Origin: Opitutaceae bacterium | Lineage (GTDB): Bacteria; Verrucomicrobiota; Verrucomicrobiia; Opitutales; Opitutaceae | Direction: 5' to 3' | Assembly (NCBI GenBank): GCA_016715765.1 | Contig: JADJZJ010000008.1 | Coordinates: 1 to 64,000, forward strand | DNA length: 64,000 nt | Part shown: one piece after another, positions 26,667-35,273 of the stretch | Numbering within the stretch: the first letter of the stretch is position 1 | How the letters are laid out: the number at the start of each line of letters is the position of its first letter | Position numbers and translations under genes: made by a program | The notes under the pieces: generated by a model | What the model saw: the letters and a program-made list of their open reading frames with translations, nothing else | The model's database searches: none | Told to the model about the DNA's origin: nothing

Positions 26667-27586
26667 TCAGCGTTGCCGGGCTTCCGGTTTGGGATGTCCG
26701 CCAGGGCCCCAGCCGTCGGTGCGGGTCGAAACGGTCGCGAGAGGCTGGAAGCTGTAATTCAAGGTCTCGGGCGTAACCGTGAAGACCTGAAAGCCGAGGC
26801 GCGGGTCGCCATCTGGCCAGCGGTCGGGCCATTGGGCCATGGCGGTGGAGGCGCCGAAACAGAAGGTGAGACCGTCGAGCGTGAAGGGCGGGCGTCGGCA
26901 ATGGATGTGGCCGCTGAGCACATGGGTGACCCCGGCTTTCCGGTAGGCATCGAGCAGGCACTGGCGGGGGCGGGGTCCATGGCGAAATACCAATTGAGAT
27001 AGTCCTCGTTCCTGGTGATGTCGCGGGCGGGTTCGGCCGGATGGTCGGTAAAGAGGGGATAATGATTGAGCATCACATGCCAGCGAGTGCGCGGTAGTGT
27101 GGCGAGATGGTCCAGCCAGGTGTCCAGCGCCGCGGCGGAGGGCAGGGTGGTCCCGGCAATGATTTCGTAACAGCCGCTGAAGCGCACGCCGCGGTGCGTG
27201 AAGCTCCAGGGAAAGGCGCCGATCTTTTCGCGGAAGACCGAGAGCTGGGCCTCGGTGACATTCAGGGATACATCATCGCGGTCGGTCCAGGCACCCTGCC
27301 GGTCGGCGTGCTTGTTGCCGGTGTCCATGTTGCCCGGGATCGCGTGCCACGGCACCCCGATGGCGTCGAGGGTCGCGCGGCTGTCGTCGAATTCCCAATG
27401 ATTGAGATTGCCGTCCCGGGTGAGGTCGCCGCCGACCAGCAGGAGGTCCGGTTGCAATGCCTTGATCTGGCCCGCCGCGGTGGCCCAATTGTCGTTCAGC
27501 GCGGGTTTGAAGCGGTAGGATCGCGGCGAACCGACATGGATGTCGGTGGCATGGACAAACCGCCAGGTTTGGCCGGGGTCGCTCAT
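26667..27586 (-). pseudogene. Calcineurin-like metallophosphoesterase, frameshifted
   Basis: The first part, from ATG 27586, carries the family metal motifs DIHVG, GGDLTRDG, GNMD (in place of GNHD) and NHYPL. After LNWYFAMDPAP (about 26975) the continuation with GHIHC and the C-terminal strands (LLDAYRKAGVTHVLSGHIHC) lies in another frame and ends at 26667. The break falls in a run CCCCGCCCCCGCC on the coding strand, where one missing C would explain it. Because the rest of both halves is intact, an assembly indel at this homopolymer is at least as likely as real inactivation. If intact it would be a cytoplasmic phosphoesterase of about 305 residues with unknown substrate. Confidence 0.8.
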
Positions 27587-27654
27587 TTCAGTGGTCGGGC
27601 CGCGGACAGGAGGGCTGGTACGGCTGGCGGTGCCCAGCCGGACTCATGCAGTTG

Positions 27655-27800
27655 AACCACAGATGCACACAGATAAACACAGATGATAAGGCATGTAGCT
27701 GTAGCGCGAGAAACAGTGCCCAAATTGCCTCATTGAATAGTGCGCCAATCCCCAAACCGGGACCTTCTCAGTCCATTCTTATCTGTGTTCATCTGTGGTT
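27655..27800. repeat. Three-unit CACAGAT palindrome with long loop
   Basis: AACCACAGATGCACACAGAT plus a third ACACAGATG unit (27655-27685) is mirrored by TTATCTGTGTTCATCTGTGG plus TT (27779-27800). Over 22 positions the arms match at 21. The loop of about 100 bases is noncoding and has no further repeats. It lies between the metallophosphoesterase start and the end of the small transporter subunit. Confidence 0.88.
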
Positions 27801-27820
27801 TCCTGATGAACTGATCCGGC

Positions 27821-27982
27821 TCAGCGCTGGTCGGCCTGGTCCTTTTCGATGGGCTCGACGTGCGCGAGATCGTGTTCGTGCTTGGCGCCGGGTCCGCGGA
27901 TGACGCGGTAGATGCACCAGCTGAAAAGGATGGTCACAAAACCAACCGAGAGAATCATGTTAATCCAGCCGCCGGTGGTCAT
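27821..27982 (-). CDS. Small membrane subunit partner of NSS transporter (MetS-like)
   Basis: A 53-residue protein with a single transmembrane helix (MILSVGFVTILFSWCIYRVI) and a charged tail. Its ATG overlaps the stop of the NSS transporter gene as ATGA, so the two are translationally coupled. This size, position and topology match the MetS-type small subunits found next to bacterial NSS transporters such as MetP, where the small protein supports transport. The tail is longer and more acidic than in some members. Sequence similarity could not be tested; the call rests on context and topology. Confidence 0.82.
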   Translation of the reverse strand: MTTGGWINMILSVGFVTILFSWCIYRVIRGPGAKHEHDLAHVEPIEKDQADQR

Positions 27983-29595
27983 GGTGACGTCTCCTGTTTG
28001 CTTTGGTTGGCTTCACGCCGGACCCAGTTCTTGCCGGCGATGTTGACGAGGACGATCGAGAAGATGGTCATGACGATGATCAAGCCCACGCTGAGGCGGG
28101 CCACATAGTTCGGCGCGGAGCCCACGAGGTCCCGCACGTAGGCCGTGGGGTTGAACTCCGGGTGGCTGAAGGAATAGTTCCAGCCGAACACGTTCTGCAG
28201 GACGAAGAGCAGGAAGATCAGCAGCAGGAAGGCGGGCGTGACGTACTTGATGATGAACTTGTAGATGTTCGGGATGCGCATCTCCGCGCCCTCGTGGGCA
28301 ATGGCCCAGCCCCGCTCGATGCCCAGGCCCCAGCCGAAGATCAGGACGAGGAAGGTGGCCTGCACGAACAGCATGACGGTGCCGACCCAGAAATCGATCG
28401 TGTCGAGGGCCTTCAGGTCCTTGGAGAAATACCAGATGAACAGGGTGCCGATGGCGGTGACGAGGCCGAGCAGGGCGACCGACTGCTTGCGGCCGATGTC
28501 CAGGCCCTCCTCGAGGAAGGCGATGCCGGGCTGCAGCATCGAGAGCGAGCTGGTGATGGCGGCAAGGAAGAGCAGCAGGAAAAAGATCGAGGCGAAGATC
28601 TGGCCGCCGGGCATGCGGGCGAAGACCTCGGGGAGGACGTTGAAGCCGAGGCCGAAGGTGCCCTGGCCCACGATGCCGGCGGCGCCGAGGAAGATGAAGG
28701 CGGCCGGGACGGTGATGAGGCCGCCGAGGCCGACCTCGCAGAACTCGTTGGCGGCGGAGGCGGTGAGGCCGCTGAGAACGACGTCGTCCTTGCTCTTGAG
28801 GTAGCTGGCGTAGGTGATGATGACACCGAAGCCGACCGAGAGGGAGAAGAAGATCTGGCCGGCGGCGGCGAGCCAGAGCTGCGGGTTCTTCAGGCCGGTC
28901 GCGATGTCGCCGGGATTCCAGAGGTAGCCGAGGCCGTTGATGACGTTCTGGTCGGGCTTGGCGGCATCGGGCGTGCCGAGGGTCAGGACGCGGGCCAGCA
29001 CGATGACCGCGATCAGGATGAGCAGGGGCATGCCCCACTTGCAGACGAACTCGATGCCCTTGGAGATGCCGCGGTAGATGAAGTAGAAATTCAGGACGTA
29101 GACGATGAGGACGAAGATGCCGACGTCGCCGAGGCCGAAGTGGAGGGCCACGCCGTCCGAACTCGCGCCGGTGAAGCGGCCGAAGAAGGCGCCGTAGTTC
29201 ATGCCCGGCTGGCTGAGGTTGCCGGCAAAGGCGTTCAGCGCATAACCCAGGCACCAGGCCTCGATGTACACGTAATACATGTAGATGCAGACCGGGACGA
29301 CGAAGCCGATCACGCCCAGGTATTTCGCGTAGGGCTTCTGCATCAGGACCTGGAAGATGCCCGAGGTGGAATGATAACCCGCGCGGCCGCCGAAACGGCC
29401 CAGGGTCCATTCCACCCAGCAGATCGGGATGCCGATGAGCAGGAGCGAGGCGAAGTAGGCGATCATGAACGCGCCGCCGCCGTACTGGGCGGCAAGGCCG
29501 GGGAAGCGCAGAAAATTGCCGAGACCGACCGCGCTGCCCGCCACCGCCAGGATCACGCCGAGCCGGGAACTCCAGGCTTCTTGGGTTTGTGCCAT
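27979..29595 (-). CDS. Sodium-dependent neurotransmitter:sodium symporter (NSS) family transporter
   Basis: A 538-residue 12-helix NSS/SNF-family transporter related to LeuT and MetP. The N-terminal helix 1 has the typical WSSRLGVILAVAGSAVGLGN, which forms part of the Na+ and substrate site, followed by FLRFPGLAAQYGGGAF. It would import amino acids with sodium. The start at 29595 (MAQTQEAW) fits the family; upstream sequence is repeat DNA. It is followed by a coupled one-helix subunit, as in methionine/alanine transporter MetPS. The substrate cannot be assigned from sequence alone. Confidence 0.93.
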   Translation of the reverse strand: MAQTQEAWSSRLGVILAVAGSAVGLGNFLRFPGLAAQYGGGAFMIAYFASLLLIGIPICWVEWTLGRFGGRAGYHSTSGIFQVLMQKPYAKYLGVIGFVVPVCIYMYYVYIEAWCLGYALNAFAGNLSQPGMNYGAFFGRFTGASSDGVALHFGLGDVGIFVLIVYVLNFYFIYRGISKGIEFVCKWGMPLLILIAVIVLARVLTLGTPDAAKPDQNVINGLGYLWNPGDIATGLKNPQLWLAAAGQIFFSLSVGFGVIITYASYLKSKDDVVLSGLTASAANEFCEVGLGGLITVPAAFIFLGAAGIVGQGTFGLGFNVLPEVFARMPGGQIFASIFFLLLFLAAITSSLSMLQPGIAFLEEGLDIGRKQSVALLGLVTAIGTLFIWYFSKDLKALDTIDFWVGTVMLFVQATFLVLIFGWGLGIERGWAIAHEGAEMRIPNIYKFIIKYVTPAFLLLIFLLFVLQNVFGWNYSFSHPEFNPTAYVRDLVGSAPNYVARLSVGLIIVMTIFSIVLVNIAGKNWVRREANQSKQETSP

Positions 29596-29660
29596 GGGCG
29601 GGGATGAAGACCGGTGGAGGTCCAGCGGGCAAACCCCAAGTTTGGGCGTCCCCGCCAACG

Positions 29661-29854
29661 AATCTGGAACTCCGGAAAGCTGGCAAGACCCGGGAAGTGC
29701 TTGCGATGGAGGTTTCGGCAGGCCAGCGAGCTTGAGCGCGCCCAACCCGCGCCCGCAAGCGGGCTGCCTACCGCGGCCCACTGCGGGCATGATTGGTATT
29801 CTGCAAACATACCCTGGGTTTGCACCCGATTCCAGAGTTCCTGGGTTCCAGATT
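29661..29854. repeat. CTGGAAC inverted repeat enclosing a hairpin
   Basis: AATCTGGAACTCCGGAAAG (29661-29679) is mirrored imperfectly by TTCCAGAGTTCCTGGGTTCC plus AGATT (29830-29854), with units of 8-10 bp. Between them lies CCCGCAAGCGGG (29752-29763) within the CCAGCGAGCTTG module that recurs at 31164. The whole 29596-29950 gap between the divergent NSS and LptG-like genes holds only this repeat and no gene. Confidence 0.68.
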
Positions 29855-29950
29855 TTAGCCGGGGATAGGTTTTCCGAGGTCCCATCAGGAATATGGGCGC
29901 GCCGGATTGGGCTTTGCGTCGGGCGGTCGCGCGGCTTTCATGCGGCTGCG

Positions 29951-31063
29951 TTGAACACCTACGACCGACATCTCCTGCGCGAGTGGCTGCAAATCCTCGC
30001 CCTGGTGCTCGTGGCCATGATCGGCCTGCTGCTCATGCAGGTGTTGTACGACGATTTTCGCACCCTGAACGACCTCGGCGCGCGGCCGGCGGACTTCGGC
30101 GTCTATTTTTTCGTCACGCTCCCGGGGTTTCTGGGCCAGGTGCTGCGGATCGCGCTGCTGATCTCGCTGCTGTTCGTGCTCGGCAAGCTGCACCGGGCGA
30201 ACGAATTCATCGCGCTGCGGGCCGCCGGGGTGAGCCTGTTCCGCATCACCGCCCCGGTCTGGGTGATCGGCGTGCTGGCCTGCGGGCTGACCTGGTATCT
30301 CAACGCCAGCGTGGTGCCCTGGTCGGTCGAGGAGTCGCGCGCGCTGCGGGAAAACCTGCAGTATCGTTTTCAGGCCAAATCCCAAACCGAGGACCGGGTC
30401 GGCGCGGTCTACAGCGTGGGCTTCGACAACCGCGCGGCGGGGCGCATGTGGTTTTTCAACCGGTACAGCCAGTTCACCCGCAAGGGCTACGGGGTCTCAC
30501 TGTCGGAACTCGACCCGCAGCGGCGCGAACAACGCCGGATCATCGCCGCCGAGGCCTGGCATGATGCCGACCGGGGAGGCTGGGTGTTCCGCCAGGGCCG
30601 CGAATTGATCTTCGACCCGGAGTCGGGCGAGATGGTGGAGCCCCGGCCCTTCGCCGAGCTGTTCCGGAGCGACTGTGATGAGGATCCGCGTCTGATGCTG
30701 ATCATCGACCGCAAACCCGGCGATCTCTCGTTCTTCGAGCTGCGCCGGCTGGTTGACTACCTCAAGTCGATCGGCAGCCCCAAGGTGGTGCCCTATGAAG
30801 TGACGTACTTCGGCATCCTCGCGGACACCCTGGGGCCGCTGATCGTGATCGCGCTGGCGGTGCCCTTCGCGGTGTCGGGCGTGCGGGTGAATCCCGCGGT
30901 CGGGGTCTCGAAATCCATCGGCCTGTTCTTCATGTATTACATTTTCTCGAATCTCGCATCCTCGCTGGCGTCCAAGGGGCTCATGGAGCCGATGCTGGCG
31001 GCATGGTTCCCGAGTCTCGCGATGGCGTCCATCGGCGTGTGGCTGTTCGTGCGGCTGCGGTGA
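29951..31063 (+). CDS. lptG: LptF/LptG-family permease
   Basis: A 370-residue YjgP/YjgQ-type inner-membrane protein with two N-terminal helices (LQILALVLVAMIGLLLMQVL and the PGFLGQVLRIALLISLL region), a third before residue 120, a large periplasmic domain, and three C-terminal helices. LptF and LptG form the channel with LptB that extracts lipopolysaccharide for export. Whether this copy is LptF or LptG is not certain. No ATG occurs at the expected N-terminus; TTG at 29951 (NTYDRHLLREW) fits the family best, so the start is tentative. There is no lpt neighbour in the window, and the other subunits must be elsewhere. Confidence 0.85.
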   Translation: MNTYDRHLLREWLQILALVLVAMIGLLLMQVLYDDFRTLNDLGARPADFGVYFFVTLPGFLGQVLRIALLISLLFVLGKLHRANEFIALRAAGVSLFRITAPVWVIGVLACGLTWYLNASVVPWSVEESRALRENLQYRFQAKSQTEDRVGAVYSVGFDNRAAGRMWFFNRYSQFTRKGYGVSLSELDPQRREQRRIIAAEAWHDADRGGWVFRQGRELIFDPESGEMVEPRPFAELFRSDCDEDPRLMLIIDRKPGDLSFFELRRLVDYLKSIGSPKVVPYEVTYFGILADTLGPLIVIALAVPFAVSGVRVNPAVGVSKSIGLFFMYYIFSNLASSLASKGLMEPMLAAWFPSLAMASIGVWLFVRLR

Positions 31064-31085
31064 CGGGGGCGGAAGCATTGTTCAT

Positions 31086-31262
31086 TTGTAGGGCGGGGTC
31101 TCCGAACCCCGCCGGCCCTACGACGGGCAGGTCCGAACCCCGCCGGCATGGCCGCTCCAGTAGGCAGCGAGCTTGCTCGCGCGTGAATCGCGTGCGACGG
31201 CCGAATGGGCGCCCGCAAGCGGGCGGCCTACGGTGGCGGGGTTCGGAGACCCCGCCCTACAA
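31086..31262. repeat. Perfect 28-bp inverted repeat (TTGTAGGGCGGGG class)
   Basis: The left arm 31086-31113 starts TTGTAGGGCGGGGTCTCC and the right arm 31235-31262 ends GACCCCGCCCTACAA; they are exact reverse complements. The interior holds a degenerate copy of the same hairpin and the GCGCCCGCAAGCGGGC module. Both arms are identical to those at 41983-42060. The right arm overlaps the last six bases of dgkA. Confidence 0.92.
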
Positions 31263-31685
31263 TTTGCCCAGCAGCCAATCCTCGATCCGGCCCCACACGG
31301 CGTTGCTGGGCCAGAGCATGACGACCCAGATGACGACGCAGTTGATGTAGCTGAGGAAGACGGCGGCGCTCGCCATGTCCTTGATGCGCTTCGCCATGGG
31401 GTGCTGTTCCGGCCGGATGTAGTCTATGACCCCCTCGATGGCGGTGTTGAGCAGTTCGACGATCAGGATGAGGATCAGGGAGGCGATCATCAACGCGGTG
31501 GAGACGGCGTTGACGGGCAGGATGATCGCGAGGGGGGTCAGCAGCAGGGCGAACAGCAGGCCTTCGCGAAAGGAGGGCTCATGGCGCAGCGCGGCGAAGA
31601 ACCCGTCGATGGCATAGCGCACCGAGGAGAAAAAATTGCGGACACTGCGGCGCTTCAGCTCGGTGCTTTCGTCCTGGTTGCTCAC
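31257..31685 (-). CDS. dgkA: Diacylglycerol/undecaprenol kinase family (DgkA)
   Basis: A 142-residue integral membrane kinase. The family motif ELLNTAIEGVID (around residue 80) and KDMASAAVFLSY (around 108) contain the conserved Glu, Asn and Asp of the active site. Three or four membrane helices are visible. Depending on the branch, such enzymes recycle diacylglycerol or undecaprenol to their phosphates in the inner membrane. The N-terminal RRSVRNFFSSVRYAIDGF with basic residues is typical of the YvqJ/DgkA group. The 3' end overlaps the arm of the 31086 repeat. Confidence 0.92.
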   Translation of the reverse strand: MSNQDESTELKRRSVRNFFSSVRYAIDGFFAALRHEPSFREGLLFALLLTPLAIILPVNAVSTALMIASLILILIVELLNTAIEGVIDYIRPEQHPMAKRIKDMASAAVFLSYINCVVIWVVMLWPSNAVWGRIEDWLLGKL

Positions 31686-31724
31686 GCCGGGCAGGCTACG
31701 AACGGCGGAGCGCCAGCGGAAGCG

Positions 31725-31934
31725 CTATTTTGCGGCCAACCCGCCGACGGACGGGGCCGGATCGTAATCGGTGAAATCGTTGCAGATGCCCTCGTGCCGG
31801 CGGTCCTGCTTGTAGATCTGCAGGATGCGCCCGTGCTCATGCTCGCTCGTGGGGAAGATGCGCGGCGCCTCGCCCTGGAGGAAAATGGCGGTGTAGGCGC
31901 GATGCCGGTCCACGAGACGGCGGATGACGATCAT
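31725..31934 (-). CDS. Small conserved-looking hypothetical protein, 69 aa
   Basis: Not recognised. A 69-residue soluble protein with several His and charged residues (SEHEHGRILQIYKQDRRHEG) and no membrane segment. It lies 39 bases upstream of dgkA and 46 bases downstream of the lipoprotein gene on the same strand, so the three may form one transcript. Codon use looks like that of its neighbours, which supports a real gene. Confidence 0.55.
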   Translation of the reverse strand: MIVIRRLVDRHRAYTAIFLQGEAPRIFPTSEHEHGRILQIYKQDRRHEGICNDFTDYDPAPSVGGLAAK

Positions 31935-31980
31935 GGCTCATTCAATAACCGGAATTGCGCCCGGTGCAAACGGCGGCGCT

Positions 31981-32730
31981 TCAAGGGGCCGTGGGCGGAT
32001 TCCCGGCCTGCAGATTCCCGGCGGCCGGGGGGGCGGCCGGTTTCAGGTCCAGCGTCTGCTTCTCCTTCTGCCCGGCGGATTGGATCACCAGCGTCACCGG
32101 CACCTCGATGAGTTCTCCCGCGAGCTGGGAGGACATGGGGTCGACTTCAAGGGATTGTCCCGGCGCCAGGGCCAGGTTCTCGGGGCGCACCGCGAAATTG
32201 CCGAGCGGGGAGAGAAAGTCGGCGATGCGCACGGCCATGGGCGCCGTGCCCTGGTTGGTGACCCGCAGGTGGATGATGACGGGCGGGCGCATGCTGGCGC
32301 CGCGGCGGATGTTCTGGATCCGCTGTTGCTCGGGGTCGGCCCGGTCGCGGGCGGACTCCTCCCGGCCCGGTCCGCGGCCGCCACCGCCACCCGGACCACC
32401 GCCGCCCCCACCCATGCCGGCGTGCAGCGGGCCGAATCCTCCGCCCACGCTCACGCTGCCCCCGCCGCGCGGACCGCCGCGGCCCGCCTCCGCCGCGGCG
32501 CCGGGCTCGCGGCCCTTGAAGCCGAAGGCGCTGGTGGTCAGCTCGACCAGCAGGGTCCGGTTGAAGAATTCCCCCCGGCCGGAAAGCGCGGGGATCGGTT
32601 GCAGTTGCGCCGCCGGCGGACCGTCGCGTCCGCCATGGGGAGGACCGCCGCAGCCGGCCAGCAGCAATGGCACAACGCAGGCCAGGCTCAGGCAACAAAG
32701 GAGACGGGTCGAAGCGGGAGAGGAAGGCAC
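31981..32730 (-). CDS. Glycine-rich lipoprotein of unknown function
   Basis: A 249-residue predicted lipoprotein. The signal ends in lipobox LLAGC about residue 26. Residues 75-125 are a low-complexity Gly/Arg/Pro stretch (runs of five or more Gly). The C-terminal 110 residues look like a small beta-sandwich with VIIHLRVTNQGTAPMAVRI and IEVPVTLVIQS, which reads like an immunoglobulin-like fold. I do not recognise the family. It is upstream of the 69-residue gene and dgkA in the same orientation. Its place would be the periplasmic face of the inner or outer membrane. Confidence 0.72.
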   Translation of the reverse strand: MPSSPASTRLLCCLSLACVVPLLLAGCGGPPHGGRDGPPAAQLQPIPALSGRGEFFNRTLLVELTTSAFGFKGREPGAAAEAGRGGPRGGGSVSVGGGFGPLHAGMGGGGGGPGGGGGRGPGREESARDRADPEQQRIQNIRRGASMRPPVIIHLRVTNQGTAPMAVRIADFLSPLGNFAVRPENLALAPGQSLEVDPMSSQLAGELIEVPVTLVIQSAGQKEKQTLDLKPAAPPAAGNLQAGNPPTAP

Positions 32731-32860
32731 GGACTTGAGACGCGTCGCGGGTGGGAAAGTTTCGTCGTTTTCCCAGGCTGGTGGTGGCGTTCGCGACCAG
32801 GCCGAAATCTCACCCGGTCAGATTTGGTTCATGAAGGCACAAGGCAGGTGTCCTGAGGAG

Positions 32861-33014
32861 AACGCTGATCTGCGCTAATCATCGCTAATCTGTTGGGTCC
32901 TGGGTGCAGCACCTCTCGCTGGCGGGGCTTGGCGAATGCTTTCCCGCGGATCACGCGGATCGACGCGGATGACGGAGAGGTATTATCCGCGACTATCCGC
33001 GTGATCCGCGGGAA
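32861..33014. repeat. CGCTAATC half element and CGCGGAT palindrome
   Basis: At 32861-32892 three units CGCTGATC, CGCTAATC, CGCTAATC occur at about 10-bp spacing as a single arm. At 32941-33014 the left arm TTCCCGCGGATCACGCGGAT, with a third CGCGGAT unit, is mirrored exactly over 20 bases by ATCCGCGTGATCCGCGGGAA (32995-33014). The rest of the 32731-33042 gap has no gene. Confidence 0.88.
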
Positions 33015-33042
33015 GGACCGAATTCAGGGTGTCGGCCGGAGC

Positions 33043-33660
33043 TCAGGTCCAGTTGAAATTGAAACTGATGCTGATGCGTTCGGCTGCCACGGGGTTGGCG
33101 GGGACCTCATGGCGGAGCCAGCTCTCGAACAGGACGACGTTGCCGGCGACGGCGGGGTAGGTGACGTGGGAGCGGTGGGCGGGGCGGGCGTCGGGCCGGC
33201 GCGGCGGGGCGGCCATGAACTTGCTCAGGCGCGGATCCTCGAACTTGAGCCCGGGACAGCCGGCGGGGGTGGCGACATAGTAGGTCCCGCTGATGAACGA
33301 CAGCGGATGCAGGTGCAGGGAGTGCGCCGCATGGGTCGGCATGATGTTCACCCAGCAATCCGTCAGCCGCACCGTGCGTCCGCGGAGATCGAGCTCGAGG
33401 GCGGCGGCATAGGCGCGGGCGTGGCGGAGCAGCTTTTTTTCGAGCGCGGCAAACGTGCTGGAGAACCGGTGCAGCTCGTTCATCGAGGCATAGCTCGTGT
33501 AGCCGCCGGGATAGTTTTTCGCCGACCACCGGCGTCCGGCCGCGTCGTAGTCGCGCAGGTCCCGGCATTCCCGGGCCAGTTCGGCGTTGAGCCGTTCGAG
33601 GCCGGATTTTTGCAGCGGCTCGCAATAGAGCAGGGTGGGAAACCAGGCGCGGACGGGCAT
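33043..33660 (-). CDS. Putative 2OG-Fe(II) oxygenase (TIGR02466-like)
   Basis: A 205-residue protein resembling the TIGR02466/PF13759 putative 2-oxoglutarate-Fe(II) oxygenases. Likely iron ligands are a His in SLHLHPLSFISGTYYV, a later His in ESWLRHEVPAN, and the 2OG-binding Arg in ERISISFNFNW. The segment CPGLKFEDPRL matches the family's typical middle part. Members are often found in phage and structural contexts and the substrates are unknown. The ATG at 33660 (MPVRAWFPTLLY) is chosen since the family begins with a F-P-(T)-x-(V/L)-(Y) strand; the longer upstream frame would overlap the divergent M14 gene. Confidence 0.78.
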   Translation of the reverse strand: MPVRAWFPTLLYCEPLQKSGLERLNAELARECRDLRDYDAAGRRWSAKNYPGGYTSYASMNELHRFSSTFAALEKKLLRHARAYAAALELDLRGRTVRLTDCWVNIMPTHAAHSLHLHPLSFISGTYYVATPAGCPGLKFEDPRLSKFMAAPPRRPDARPAHRSHVTYPAVAGNVVLFESWLRHEVPANPVAAERISISFNFNWT

Positions 33661-33757
33661 GGCGCGAGGATGATCCGGGCGACCGGAGCGGCAACGGTGA
33701 AAATTCGGCGAGATTTTGCTTCTGCGCGACGGCCTCAGCGACCAGTTTGGCCGGCGT

Positions 33758-35260
33758 ATGAACATCTTGCGCCTATGCCTGACGGGAGCGTTGCTGCTGG
33801 CGGCCGCGGCGGGAGCCGCCGAAACCCGGCGGACCCTGCTCGTTGAATTACGGCAAGTGCCCGAGGACATGCGGGCCTCGTCCGGCGTGGAGGCCGGCCC
33901 GGGACACTACTCCTACGATTCCTACGATCGCGATCGCATCCTCAGCGTCGTGCGCGACGTCGTCCTGATGCTCGCGACCCCCGAGGAGCTGGCCCAGGCC
34001 CGGGCGGAAGGACTCGACGCCCGCGTGCTGATGGAGAGCGACGACCAGGTCACCCTGATCCGGCGCGCCCTCTACGGCCCCACGCTGAAGCTGGCGCCGG
34101 TCTACCACAGTTACGACCAGATCACGGCGCGGGCGCAGGCCCTGGCCCAGGCCCATCCCAAGCTGATCACGCGCGTGCAGATCGGCGAGACCACCCAGTT
34201 CAGGCGTCCGATCTACGCCTACCGGCTGTCGAACGATGCGCACCGGGCCCAGGAACGGCCGGCCGTGCTGCTGGACGGGTGTCATCACTCCGACGAAGTG
34301 CTCGGCGCCGAGATCGTGCTGGCCTTCATGGAGAAACTGTTGGCCGGCTACGGCCAGGACGCCGCGGTTACCGCCTGGATGGATACCCTGGAAATCTGGC
34401 TGGTGCCGGTCATCAACGTGGACGGCCACGACATGGTGACCTCCGGCCGCGAGCCGCGCTGGCGCAAGAATTTGCGTGACGTGAACGGCGATGGCGTCGT
34501 GGGCGTCTATCCCGAGGGTGTGGATGTGAACCGTGGCTATGATTTCAACTGGGCGCAGGGAGGCACGGGTGAACCGTCCAAGGTCAGTTACCGCGGACAG
34601 CATCCTTTCTCCGAGGCTGAAAACCGGGCCATGCGGCACCTTGCCGGACTGCGGCAATTTCTATTGTCGGTGTCGTATCACAGCCAGGGCGAGGTGATCT
34701 TCTATCCCTGGACCTGGGCCGGGAAACCGGCGCCGGACGACGACATCATCAGGCGCATCGCGGGTGACGTGGCGGCGAACATCCCCAAAATGGAGGGCAA
34801 GGGCGCCTACGCGATCTCGCCCGGCGGGGCATCGAGCCAGAGCTACCCCTGGTTTTATGGGCGCCACGGCACGATCGATCTCATCATCGAGACGGGCAAG
34901 GGCGCGCACCTTTTCCCGCCGGAGGAGGTGCCGGGCATCGTGGCCGCGAACCTCCTGGGCGTGAGCGCCCTGCTCGGTCACACGAACGGACCCGGTCTGG
35001 CCGTCAAGGTCACCGATGCCGCGACCGGTGCGCCGCTGGTCGCCCAGGTCTGGCTGCCGCAGATCGAGAACGAGACGGTGGACCGGCGCACCACCGACGC
35101 GGAGTTCGGCCGCCGCTGGCGCCTGCTGGAGCCCGGAACGCATTATGTGATCATTTCCTGTCCGGGCTACCGCACCGTGGCCTTGCCCGCGGTGGCCGTG
35201 GGCAAAACGGGCTGGACCGGACTGAACGTGAAATTGGAGGCGGACGGTGCCGTCCGTTGA
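33758..35260 (+). CDS. Exported M14-family zinc carboxypeptidase, copy 1
   Basis: A 500-residue secreted metallocarboxypeptidase. The signal peptide (MNILRLCLTGALLLAAAAG) is followed by a propeptide-like region of about 100 residues. The zinc ligands are H177 and E180 in HHSDEVLG and H308 in VSYHSQGEV. Substrate-binding residues lie in RKNLRDVNGDG and VDVNRGYDFNW, and the general-base glutamate is E378 in LIIETGKGAH. A C-terminal beta domain of about 100 residues (VKVTDAATGAPLVAQVWLP) resembles carboxypeptidase regulatory domains. It removes C-terminal residues from peptides outside the cytoplasm. Copy 2 follows after 13 bases and shares an almost identical C-terminal domain. Confidence 0.93.
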   Translation: MNILRLCLTGALLLAAAAGAAETRRTLLVELRQVPEDMRASSGVEAGPGHYSYDSYDRDRILSVVRDVVLMLATPEELAQARAEGLDARVLMESDDQVTLIRRALYGPTLKLAPVYHSYDQITARAQALAQAHPKLITRVQIGETTQFRRPIYAYRLSNDAHRAQERPAVLLDGCHHSDEVLGAEIVLAFMEKLLAGYGQDAAVTAWMDTLEIWLVPVINVDGHDMVTSGREPRWRKNLRDVNGDGVVGVYPEGVDVNRGYDFNWAQGGTGEPSKVSYRGQHPFSEAENRAMRHLAGLRQFLLSVSYHSQGEVIFYPWTWAGKPAPDDDIIRRIAGDVAANIPKMEGKGAYAISPGGASSQSYPWFYGRHGTIDLIIETGKGAHLFPPEEVPGIVAANLLGVSALLGHTNGPGLAVKVTDAATGAPLVAQVWLPQIENETVDRRTTDAEFGRRWRLLEPGTHYVIISCPGYRTVALPAVAVGKTGWTGLNVKLEADGAVR

Positions 35261-35273
35261 TATCCGCGGGTTG

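Noticed and set aside
22469..27800. CRISPR array suspected from repeated CACGGAT and CACAGAT units
   Set aside because: Units are only 7-10 bp with no constant 25-40-bp repeats and no regular spacers, and no cas genes are near.
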